DNA from: Chloroflexota bacterium
Lineage (GTDB): Bacteria; Chloroflexota; Anaerolineae; Anaerolineales; Villigracilaceae
Direction: 5' to 3'
DNA length: 64,000 bases
NCBI GenBank assembly: GCA_021414245.1
Contig: JAIOOU010000004.1
Span: 434,001-498,000, forward strand
Within the stretch, counting starts at the first letter, position 1, and each line of letters opens with the position of its first letter. Below are positions 18,442 to 25,373 of the stretch, one piece after another. The position numbers were made by a program, and so were the translations under genes. The notes beneath the pieces were generated by a model. That model was not told the origin of the DNA, searched no databases, and saw only the letters and a list, made by a program, of their open reading frames with translations.

Positions 18442-18630
18442 ATGACTCAGGAACGCGAGGAACTGGAAAAACAGCAGGCGCAGGATCAAAAACTACGCCA
18501 ACAGGAACGGCAGCAGATGGAACAGCAGCAGATCCAAAACCAAAAACTGCGCCAGCAGGAACGATTGCAGCTGGAGCACGATCAGGCGCAGAAACGAAAG
18601 CTGGATCAGGAAGAAGAGAAGAAGAAATAG
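18442..18630 (+). CDS. Small Glu/Gln-rich repeat protein, coiled-coil
   Basis: A 62-residue, highly charged protein made of about three 18-residue repeats with the core QNQKLRQQERLQLEHD. The DNA repeat unit is 54 bases. The pattern predicts a single long helix or coiled coil, with no membrane segment or Cys. ATG at 18442 has AGGA upstream (GAAGGATAAGCTC). An earlier in-frame Met at 18403 lacks a ribosome site. It lies between glyA-gcvT tail copies B and C. Function is unknown. Confidence 0.55.
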   Translation: MTQEREELEKQQAQDQKLRQQERQQMEQQQIQNQKLRQQERLQLEHDQAQKRKLDQEEEKKK

Positions 18631-18640
18631 GAAGAGGGGT

Positions 18641-18661
18641 AGCAGGTTTGCGAAGTTATAG
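18641..18661 (+). repeat. glyA-gcvT tail, copy C (fragment)
   Basis: AGCAGGTTTGCGAAGTTATA differs from the end of copy A at one base, encodes SRFAKL and runs straight into a stop. It uses the same codons as copy A and not those of copy B. The hairpin repeat at 18689 follows, as it does after copy A. Confidence 0.65.
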
Positions 18662-18688
18662 TTCGTGGAAAGTAGAAAGTAGTTAATA

Positions 18689-18714
18689 GGACGGCGCAGG
18701 GTGGGACGCAGTCC
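18689..18714. repeat. GGACGGCG hairpin repeat, copy 2
   Basis: GGACGGCG and CGCAGTCC form a stem with one mismatch around the same CAGGGTGGGA loop type as copy 1 at 17469. It lies between tail copy C and the DUF4365-type gene. Confidence 0.7.
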
Positions 18715-18741
18715 TATATATTATGAGCTAAAATTAGTGGG

Positions 18742-20265
18742 ATGAGTAACCGACGATCTTCTCTCCAATTGGAACAAGAAAAGAAGAGCAGACTTCAATT
18801 AGAGGAATGCTTGACGGACTTTGGCTGGCATCTTGCATCTCCAAATCCAGATTTGGGAGAGGATTTTATTGTTGAGATATATCACCAGGGTCAAAATACC
18901 GGCGTCACTTTTTACATTCAAGAAAAAAGCGTAATAAATTTAGAAAAACGAAAAACAAAAGATGACCAATTAGTTTACACCCTGAAAGTAAAAGATTTGA
19001 AACATTGGGACAAGTTTACTTTGCCTGTTGTAATTGTTGTGTGGGATGTAAATTTAAGAGATGGAAAGTGGGGTCTTGTCAAAGATTTGATTTCATACCT
19101 AAATCAAAATAACCCTAAGTGGCGAAAGAATAAAGAAAATACACAGGTCTATATTCCATGGAAAAATGGAACTGACAATGAAGGTTTGAAACGATTGAAA
19201 GTCGAAATTGGTAAACGAGTATACCCCTTAATTTCCTTTGGAAAAGACTTGTCAATTAATATGAAACTTTCTTTTCCCAGAACTCCGGATGGCATGAAGC
19301 TTAAGCAAGCATTTGATTTGCATATCAAGGAAGGGGAATCCGTTACTTTAAAAGGTGATGTAATTCAAGAATTAAAGTTTTCTGATTGGTGGGAAACATG
19401 GTTTGGCGGATTTGACCTAAAAGAAGCGGAGATTTACATAAGTGAAAGTGCGCAAGATCGTCAAGTGCCTATTTCATTGAGTATTATTCCAGCGAAGGGT
19501 AAAACAGTGTCTCTGTCAAATCTTGAGTTTAAACCAGTTAGAGTAGGAACAGAGCTAATTAAATTTAGTAATGAGCATACCTTATGCCCATTACTGTTTA
19601 CCTTTAGTATGCGAAAAGTTGAAAATAGTATTCAAGGAAATCTAATATATACCATTAGGCACGTAGGTGGGAAGCCTCATGAAATTATGGAGTTCCTTAA
19701 CTTCGGAAAGGCAATGGCTCTTGGTGGCAAGTTGCAAGTGGAATTCCATGATACTAATCAATCTACCTCGGCAAGTTTTCCACCTCCCGATCATGATCCT
19801 ATAGATTCGGCGTTTTACGAATTAGTTCAAAAACTATGCGTTATACAAGACAAAACAGGACATTTCTTTAGGATTCCCAATGAAGGTATCTCTCGTAAGG
19901 ATGCAGAATCTATTCGGGAACTTTTCGAAGTAGTGGAAAACGGTATCGTTTATTATAAAGACATGGTTATGTCCTTGGGACTCAAAGGTGAAGGTTTGAA
20001 AATGTTGCTTGATTTGCACAAACAGGAAAAACCTGTTCATCTTACACTAACAACGCCTGGTAGTTACATTGAGTTATTTGGAGATAAAATAGAAACAGGT
20101 TCAATGATTAGAGAAGTCACAGGTTTTATTGAAATGAGTGCCAATGAACTTGAAGCAACAATTAGCACATTGACTTCTGAAGATATATTTGATGTGAAAT
20201 TAATAAATGTGAATGGTACTGAGACGCTTTCTGATTGGTTGCCCAAAAACTTTGTAAACGATTAG
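18742..20265 (+). CDS. DUF4365-type nuclease-fold protein, 507 aa, foreign-looking
   Basis: A 507-residue soluble protein. Residues 10-150 resemble DUF4365: DLGEDFIVEI followed by FYIQEKS fits the D...QxK pattern of PD-(D/E)XK nuclease folds. The remaining 350 residues, partly beta-rich, match nothing I recognise. The gene is clearly more AT-rich than its neighbours, with AAA/AAT-rich codons, which suggests horizontal transfer. No ribosome site precedes the ATG; a TAAAAT box ends seven bases before it. It sits in the island downstream of glyA-gcvT next to the MNT/HEPN pair, so a defence role is possible but is only inferred from domain and context. Confidence 0.72.
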   Translation: MSNRRSSLQLEQEKKSRLQLEECLTDFGWHLASPNPDLGEDFIVEIYHQGQNTGVTFYIQEKSVINLEKRKTKDDQLVYTLKVKDLKHWDKFTLPVVIVVWDVNLRDGKWGLVKDLISYLNQNNPKWRKNKENTQVYIPWKNGTDNEGLKRLKVEIGKRVYPLISFGKDLSINMKLSFPRTPDGMKLKQAFDLHIKEGESVTLKGDVIQELKFSDWWETWFGGFDLKEAEIYISESAQDRQVPISLSIIPAKGKTVSLSNLEFKPVRVGTELIKFSNEHTLCPLLFTFSMRKVENSIQGNLIYTIRHVGGKPHEIMEFLNFGKAMALGGKLQVEFHDTNQSTSASFPPPDHDPIDSAFYELVQKLCVIQDKTGHFFRIPNEGISRKDAESIRELFEVVENGIVYYKDMVMSLGLKGEGLKMLLDLHKQEKPVHLTLTTPGSYIELFGDKIETGSMIREVTGFIEMSANELEATISTLTSEDIFDVKLINVNGTETLSDWLPKNFVND

Positions 20266-20315
20266 GGGACTACACATGGAGATGACATCATGCGATGATT
20301 TGAGCGTGGGCGTGA

Positions 20316-20377
20316 ACCTCTCCCAGATTTCGATAATTAATCGGCATGTCTGCTTCCCCTTCCTCCAACAAGAGAAG
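20316..20377 (+). repeat. Palindrome-doublet repeat, partial copy 0
   Basis: Shares ACCTCTCCCAGAT, ATCGGCATGTC and GTTTGTTTCTGTTT-like segments with the left part of copy 2 at 21318, but its palindrome is degraded to CCTTCCTCCAACAAGAGAAGG. Confidence 0.55.
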
Positions 20378-20416
20378 GTTTGTTTCTGTTTGCAGGCCCC
20401 ACCCGACCTTCGGTCA

Positions 20417-20447
20417 CCCTCCCCAAATCCATTGGATTTGGGGAGGG
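20417..20447. repeat. Perfect GC-rich hairpin
   Basis: Arms CCCTCCCCAAATCC and GGATTTGGGGAGGG enclose three bases. It resembles the CCTCCCC/GGGGAGG palindromes of the nearby doublets and lacks a T-run. Confidence 0.7.
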
Positions 20448-20619
20448 CCGGGGGAGGGGCTTTGTGCTTGAACTATTTATTTCTTCAAATTCTGTGTCTG
20501 TCTGAAGAGCGCAGCGACGAAGAATCTCAAGCTCATATCGCCCCGCTGTTTTACGGACCCGTCAAGGGACTGTCACTTTTGTAGTACTCCCACCGGTGGA
20601 TGGAGTCCCTGCGAAGCGT

Positions 20620-20662
20620 GTACGATGGAAGTACGAAGGATGTACGAAGGCAATACGAACCC
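20620..20662 (+). repeat. 11-base tandem repeat
   Basis: Three full units and a partial one of GTACGAAGGAT type (GTACGATGGAA, GTACGAAGGAT, GTACGAAGGCA, ATACGAACC). The block is bounded by CACCGGTGG palindromes near 20590 and 20693. Confidence 0.6.
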
Positions 20663-20707
20663 ATGTGCCGCGCAGTGCGAAAATCTCCTTGCCACCGGTG
20701 GGGGTGG

Positions 20708-20864
20708 ACCTCTCCCTGATTGAGATGATTTATCGGTGTGTCCGTGTGACCCTCTCCTAAAGGAGAGGGTATTTGATTGGTTTCAATTCCGTTTAATGGG
20801 TTTGTTGGTTCCCCGAAGCAACGTTTAATTTCAGAAGCAGTCGGCCCCTCCCCTTTAGGGGAGG
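20708..20864 (+). repeat. Palindrome-doublet (REPIN-like) copy 1, upstream of the DUF559 gene
   Basis: Contains CCCTCTCCTAAAGGAGAGGG (20750-20769) and, about 75 bases on, CCTCCCCTTTAGGGGAGG (20847-20864). The second palindrome is the reverse-complement type of the first (loop TAAA against TTTA), so the pair forms an inverted doublet. The spacer includes GGTTCCCCGAAGCAACG. It matches copy 2 at an offset of 610 bases. Confidence 0.8.
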
Positions 20865-20891
20865 CGGGGGAGAGGTTAAAATAATCCCGTT

Positions 20892-21263
20892 ATGCCAGTC
20901 AAGAATATCGTCCACGATCAAAAGGTCACAGCAGGCAAACTTCAACGTGCAAGAGAACTACGCCGCGAGATGACTCCTGCGGAAACCATCCTCTGGCAGG
21001 AACTTCGCGCGAACAAACTAGGCGTTCACTTTCGAAGGCAGCAGGTAATCGCAGGTTTCATTGTCGATTTTTATTGCCACAAAGCGGCACTTGTTATTGA
21101 AGTGGATGGTGATATTCACGATTTGCAAAAAGAAGAAGATGCAAGGCGGGAGAAAGCTTTGGTCGAATTAGGCTTACGAGTGATTCGTTTTCGCAATGAT
21201 CAGGTAATAAATGATATGAGTGGGGTGATTCGAGCGATTCAAATTGCATTAACGAAAGAATAG
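20892..21263 (+). CDS. DUF559 endonuclease-fold protein
   Basis: A 123-residue DUF559 protein, related to the very-short-patch-repair nuclease fold. It has LRREMTPAETILWQELR, then FRRQQVIAGFIVDFYC, then LVIEVDGDIHD, where Asp and Glu match the usual metal-binding residues, and a final GLRVIRFRNDQVI strand. DUF559 proteins are often found singly among repeats, and their role is not settled. The gene is bracketed by two near-identical palindrome doublets. No ribosome site is seen; TAAAAT ends nine bases before the ATG, suggesting a leaderless message. Confidence 0.9.
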   Translation: MPVKNIVHDQKVTAGKLQRARELRREMTPAETILWQELRANKLGVHFRRQQVIAGFIVDFYCHKAALVIEVDGDIHDLQKEEDARREKALVELGLRVIRFRNDQVINDMSGVIRAIQIALTKE

Positions 21264-21317
21264 ACATCACGCCACCTGAGGCTCTACACTCTGACATGAC
21301 GAAGGATTTCGTTCACG

Positions 21318-21476
21318 ACCTCTCCCAGATCGAGGTGATTGATCGGCATGTCCGCTTGGCCCTCTCCTAAAGGAGAGGGTATTTTGTTGGCTTTATTTCT
21401 GTTTGATGGGTTTGTTGGTTCCCCGAAGCAACGTTTAATTTCAGTAGCAATCGGCACCTCCCCTTTAGGGGAGGGA
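21318..21476 (+). repeat. Palindrome-doublet (REPIN-like) copy 2, downstream of the DUF559 gene
   Basis: Same organisation as copy 1: CCCTCTCCTAAAGGAGAGGG at 21360-21379, the shared GGTTCCCCGAAGCAACG spacer, then CCTCCCCTTTAGGGGAGG. Similarity continues up to the ATGCCAG start codons of the genes behind each copy. Confidence 0.8.
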
Positions 21477-21506
21477 CAGGGTGGGGTTTTGAATTAGAAT
21501 CCAACC

Positions 21507-22691
21507 ATGCCAGCCAAACCCACTTCCCAACTCTCCGTTACATGGAAGCAAGTCCATGCTTTTCGTCTTGCCCGTCATCGTCTCCTGGAACGTGCGTCTC
21601 CCAAAGAGATCGCGTCCGTTGCCTACGATATGGCGGGCGCGCAGGCGCAGCTGCTTTCCGCCGCGCAGCTCTCGCTCGGGATTCGAATGCAAGGCCTGCA
21701 GCCCGCAGATGTTGAAAAGGCCATTGAAAAGAAAACACTGGTCAAGGCTTCCTGCATGCGCCGCACCTTGTTTTTGGTCCCTGCCAAACAGCTGGCGCTC
21801 TTCACGCGCGGCGTGGCCCGCCGTTCGGAGAAGGAAGTCAACTGGGCCATCCGGCAGGGCATCCCCGCCAAAACGCTCGACGCCGCCATCGAGGCCGTGA
21901 TCCGCGTGCTGGATGAACCGCTCACGCGCCCGGAGATCGCGGAACGTACCAGTCAAATTCTGGGCTTGAAAAAACGCGAAGTCCACGGCGGAGGCTGGGG
22001 CAACAAAAAGAAAGTCGCTGCGGTTCAAGTCGGTCACCTCACCTATCCCGTTGTTTATTTGCTCAGCACCGCGGCGGCGCGCGGCGTCTTTTGTTACGGT
22101 CCCTACCGCGGGGCGGAACCAACTTTCGTCCGTGCCGATGCCTGGATCCCGGGCTGGAAGGATCTGTCCACGGAAGAGGCGGAGGGAATGCTCGTTCGCA
22201 AGTATCTGCAGGCCTACGGTCCGGCCACCGAAGCGGATTTTGCCATGTGGGCCAGCCTGTCCCAAACCGAGGCGCGTCAACTGTGGGGGCGTGTGGCGGG
22301 TCAACTCGCCACGGTGGATGTGGAGGGTTGGAAGGGCACCCTGTTGAAGAAAGACCTGGATGCGCTGGCGGGCGCCGCGCTTCCCTCGCCGCACGTGCGT
22401 TTACTGCCTTATTTTGATACGTTCATTCTCGGCCATAAAGAGCGCGCGCATCTTGTGGAGAAGAAACATCTCCCGAAGATCTATAGCGCGCAGGGATGGG
22501 TCTCGCCGGTCGTGCTTGTGGATGGAGAGATTGCCGGGGTTTGGAAACAGACCCAGGAAAAGAATCGCCTTGTGATCACAGTGGAAAAGTTCGCCTCGCT
22601 CTCACGCCCGGTCCTGGCCGGCCTTCACGAACAGGCTCAGCACATCGGCAGTTTCCTCGGAAACACCGATACGGATGTTCGATTGAGTTAG
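21507..22691 (+). CDS. Winged-helix DNA-binding protein (AlkX/YcaQ-like, HTH_42)
   Basis: A 394-residue protein of the HTH_42 (PF06224) superfamily, which includes the AlkX and YcaQ DNA glycosylases acting on alkylated or crosslinked DNA. Recognisable parts are AYDMAGAQAQLLSAAQLSLGIR near the N-terminus, the central CMRRTLFLVP and FVRADAWIP strands, and the C-terminal LLPYFDTFILGHKERAHLV and VVLVDGEIAGVWKQ. The AlkX/YcaQ glycosylase role is inferred from family membership. It lacks a ribosome site; TAGAAT ends six bases before ATG. Its end overlaps the converging methyltransferase gene by four bases. Confidence 0.87.
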   Translation: MPAKPTSQLSVTWKQVHAFRLARHRLLERASPKEIASVAYDMAGAQAQLLSAAQLSLGIRMQGLQPADVEKAIEKKTLVKASCMRRTLFLVPAKQLALFTRGVARRSEKEVNWAIRQGIPAKTLDAAIEAVIRVLDEPLTRPEIAERTSQILGLKKREVHGGGWGNKKKVAAVQVGHLTYPVVYLLSTAAARGVFCYGPYRGAEPTFVRADAWIPGWKDLSTEEAEGMLVRKYLQAYGPATEADFAMWASLSQTEARQLWGRVAGQLATVDVEGWKGTLLKKDLDALAGAALPSPHVRLLPYFDTFILGHKERAHLVEKKHLPKIYSAQGWVSPVVLVDGEIAGVWKQTQEKNRLVITVEKFASLSRPVLAGLHEQAQHIGSFLGNTDTDVRLS

Positions 22692-23311
22692 CGCCGGACC
22701 TGCCCCCCAACCCCCTTTTGAAAGATGAACAATTCCTCCGCATGGCGCCGCACGCGGATCGATTCGTCGGGTTTCTCGCGCGCGATCAACTTAAAGCCGC
22801 GCTTCCCGAACAGATCCAGCACTTCAGATTCCCGCACCGCAAACGGCGGGCCGCCTGCCCTGCCGTCGAGCGGAAAGGCCAGGTCGATGTAGGTCCCTTC
22901 GGGCTTGAGCAGCTGCGCCACGAGATCGGCATACTCGGAGCGCCGGCCCGGGTCAATGGCGCAAAAGCAGGTGTACTCCAGCACATAATCAAAGGAATGA
23001 CGGAATTCCTGTGGCAGCGCGAACAGGTCGCTTTGCATGATTCGCACCGGCGCGGACGGGTCCGCCAGGCGGCGCATTTCCTCGGCCGCGTGTGCGGCAA
23101 AGTCCACGGCGGTCACTTCGAACCCGTGGCGCGCGAATTCACGCGCGTCGTGTCCGCGGCCCGCGCCCAGCACGATCATGCGGCCCGGCGGGAACTGTCC
23201 GCTGGTGGCCAGGCGCTTGAACACGGGCGTGGGTCCGCCCAGGTCCCAGCCGTCGGTCTTGCGTTCGTAGTCCGCTTCCCATTTTTTCGGTGAATTTACA
23301 TTGTCAGTCAT
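22688..23311 (-). CDS. Class I SAM-dependent methyltransferase (TPMT-like)
   Basis: A 207-residue Rossmann methyltransferase related to the thiopurine S-methyltransferase family. The N-terminal region WEADYERKTDGWDLGGPTP is typical of that branch. SAM-binding motif I is IVLGAGRGHDAREFA, the acidic residue is in VTAVDFA, and motif IV is FDYVLEYTCFCAIDP. Substrates are often thiols, selenium or tellurium compounds, or halides; here the substrate is unknown. The gene converges on the winged-helix gene with a four-base overlap. Confidence 0.88.
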   Translation of the reverse strand: MTDNVNSPKKWEADYERKTDGWDLGGPTPVFKRLATSGQFPPGRMIVLGAGRGHDAREFARHGFEVTAVDFAAHAAEEMRRLADPSAPVRIMQSDLFALPQEFRHSFDYVLEYTCFCAIDPGRRSEYADLVAQLLKPEGTYIDLAFPLDGRAGGPPFAVRESEVLDLFGKRGFKLIAREKPDESIRVRRHAEELFIFQKGVGGQVRR

Positions 23312-23364
23312 ATGCAGTCCTTGACCCCGGGGTCCGCGCGAATCTTACAGAGGGGTCTTCGCCA

Positions 23365-23397
23365 CTCCTTCGACTCTCGTTCGACTCTCCTTCGACT
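23365..23397 (+). repeat. 11-base tandem repeat, three units
   Basis: CTCCTTCGACT, CTCGTTCGACT, CTCCTTCGACT. On the other strand the unit reads AGTCGAAGGAG, close to the GTACGAAGGAT unit at 20620. It lies between the methyltransferase and the flippase-like gene. Confidence 0.7.
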
Positions 23398-23567
23398 GTC
23401 CCTGCCCGGGCCTTTCGGGGACTCCTTGCGGGAAAGGGACCGTCCTATAATCATCCTATATGCTTGGTCCCAACGGGCAGAGCGGGTCATCCCGGGCACT
23501 TGCGGTACAATCCTGCCCAGACGGTCTTTCGTCCCTTTCGCATGAGTTGTTTATCAATATATTTTCC

Positions 23568-24557
23568 GTGAGTCCATTGAAACCATCCCATAAGAAGTTA
23601 TTCACCGTCCTAAATCTGGCCTTTATGCTGGTCCTGCTGGCCGGCTTTTTCCTTTATGCGGACCTCGGCAAGTTGTGGGGAGTGCTGGCCGCCACCTCCC
23701 TGCCGCTCTTCACACTTGCGATCATTGTCAGTACCTTGACCTCCATCTTTACCACGTTCAGGCTTTGGGTCATTCTGAGAAAGCAGGGCATAGAGATCCC
23801 CATCCTGAAATTATTCAGCATCAATATGGGCATCCGCTTCTACTCCTTCTTCTCGCCCATCTCCAGCGTGGGTTCGGTCATGCGATGGACCCGCCTGGTG
23901 CCGGCCGGCAAGTCCGCGGAGGGGCTGGCGGCGCTGGGGGTCAGCCGTGTTTTCGATATTGTACTGGCCATCTTCATCGGCATTTTCTGGGCGTTCAGCG
24001 CGGTCAACCGGGATGTGTTGAATCCGACCGCCCTGATCCTTTATCTGGCCGCCCTGGTCGTGGGTCTGTGGTTGTTCTTTCGGGTCAGTACTCCGCTTTC
24101 CGCCTGGGCAGGCCAAAGGAAGAAGGAAGCGGCTTCATCCTTTGGCGTCTCATCCTACGGCCTGCTGGAAAAAGTCTTCAAGTCCTTCAGCCTGTACCGG
24201 ACCTTCTCCACCTCCGAGATCCTTTCGATCCTGGGAGCCGCCTTGATCAACGACCTGTTCGGGCTGGCCATGTATGTGGTCATCGCCCTTTCCATAAACA
24301 TCCCCATTTCCTTTGTCGATCTCGGCTGGGTGCGGGCGCTTGGTATACTTGCGGCGTGGACGCCGTTCACCCTGCCGGGCGGCTTCGGAATGCGCGAGGT
24401 CAGTACCGTCGTCCTGATGACCGGTCTGGGAATTGGGGCGGAGCAGGCCGCCGCCTTTTCGCTGCTTCTATATGTCCGCAGTGTGGTCATCGCCCTGATC
24501 GGCGGCGTCTTCGAACTCTTTTTCAATCTTTCGCAGTTGGGTGAAGCAAAAGCCTGA
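23568..24557 (+). CDS. Lysylphosphatidylglycerol synthase/flippase-like membrane protein (UPF0104)
   Basis: An integral membrane protein of about 329 residues with around eight helices, of the UPF0104/YbhN family that includes the flippase half of MprF. Typical segments are STLTSIFTTFRLW, FFSPISSVGSVMRW and WTPFTLPGGFGMREV near the C-terminus. The start is uncertain. I give GTG 23568, which places about ten residues before the first helix; an ATG at 23460 in frame has TATAAT eight bases upstream and would add 36 residues. It heads the run of ABC transporter and A-T-TE genes and may help move a lipid-linked product. Confidence 0.8.
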   Translation: MSPLKPSHKKLFTVLNLAFMLVLLAGFFLYADLGKLWGVLAATSLPLFTLAIIVSTLTSIFTTFRLWVILRKQGIEIPILKLFSINMGIRFYSFFSPISSVGSVMRWTRLVPAGKSAEGLAALGVSRVFDIVLAIFIGIFWAFSAVNRDVLNPTALILYLAALVVGLWLFFRVSTPLSAWAGQRKKEAASSFGVSSYGLLEKVFKSFSLYRTFSTSEILSILGAALINDLFGLAMYVVIALSINIPISFVDLGWVRALGILAAWTPFTLPGGFGMREVSTVVLMTGLGIGAEQAAAFSLLLYVRSVVIALIGGVFELFFNLSQLGEAKA

Positions 24558-24602
24558 TCGTCTCGTTTTATTGGTTTATTAAATATTGAAGGCTGAACAG
24601 CA

Positions 24603-25373
24603 ATGAGCATCATCATCGAAGACATCAGTAAAGTATTCGCAAAGGATACCGGGCGGGAAGTGGCCGCGCTGGATAAACTCAGCTTTGCCATCGAGGAACA
24701 TGAATTTGTCTCCATCGTCGGTCCCAGCGGCTGCGGGAAAACCACGCTGCTCAAGATCGTCGCCGGTCTGGTCAAGCCGGACACCGGGCAGATCAAATTC
24801 AGCGGGGGGCAGAAGAACCCAAGCGCGGTGATTGTCTTTCAAGATCAGGGTCTGCTGCCGTGGTTGAACGTGCTCGACAACGTCGGTCTCGGGCTGGAAT
24901 TAAAGGGGATCCCCAAAGCCACCCGCCGGACACAAGTGCTTGAATTCATGTTTCGTTTCAGGCTCGACGGCTTTGAGTCCCATTTCCCGCACGAACTTTC
25001 GATCGGGATGCGCCAGCGGGTTGCGCTGGCGCGCGCCTTCCTGACCAACCCCGACATCATGCTCATGGATGAACCCTTCGGCGCCCTGGATGCCCAGACC
25101 CGCCTGATCCTGCAGGAGGAGTTGCTGCACACCTGGCGGGCGGAACAAAACACCGTGCTGTTCGTCACGCACGACATCGATGAAGCCATCCTGTTGAGCG
25201 ACCGCATCATTGTGTTGAGCGACCGGCCCGGAAAACTTCAAACGATCATTCCCATTCCGCTCGGCCGTCCCCGTGAATTAACCCTGAAAGATCAACCCAC
25301 CTTTACCAGCATCCGCCAGCAGATCTGGAAGCTGCTGGAGCCGGAAGTCCGCAAGGAATTGAAGCTGACATGA
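24603..25373 (+). CDS. NitT/TauT-type ABC transporter ATPase
   Basis: A 256-residue ATP-binding subunit for import of nitrate, sulfonate, taurine or pyrimidine-type solutes. Walker A GPSGCGKTT is at residues 40-48, the Q-loop is in VIVFQDQGLLPW, the signature is LSIGMRQRV (Ile replaces the usual Gly at position three), Walker B is IMLMDEPFGALD and the switch His is in VTHDIDEA. It overlaps the permease gene by four bases (ATGA). The solute cannot be deduced from this subunit. Confidence 0.93.
   Translation: MSIIIEDISKVFAKDTGREVAALDKLSFAIEEHEFVSIVGPSGCGKTTLLKIVAGLVKPDTGQIKFSGGQKNPSAVIVFQDQGLLPWLNVLDNVGLGLELKGIPKATRRTQVLEFMFRFRLDGFESHFPHELSIGMRQRVALARAFLTNPDIMLMDEPFGALDAQTRLILQEELLHTWRAEQNTVLFVTHDIDEAILLSDRIIVLSDRPGKLQTIIPIPLGRPRELTLKDQPTFTSIRQQIWKLLEPEVRKELKLT

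Larger units (their letters stand above)
20266..20891. other. Repeat-rich noncoding stretch
   Basis: No convincing gene is present here. The stretch holds a partial copy of the palindrome-doublet repeat (20316-20377), a long perfect hairpin (20417-20447), an 11-base tandem repeat (20620-20662) enclosed by CACCGGTGG palindromes, and the first full doublet (20708-20864). A frame at 20276-20584 crosses these repeats and is not a gene. Confidence 0.75.

Noticed and set aside
20276-20584. A 102-codon frame after the DUF4365-type gene
   Set aside because: It runs through the partial palindrome-doublet repeat and a long perfect hairpin, has no ribosome site, and the translation has no protein-like pattern.
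20708-21476. A CRISPR array made by the repeated palindromes
   Set aside because: There are only two full copies, about 600 bases apart, with a gene between them and conserved spacer sequence; no cas genes are in the window.
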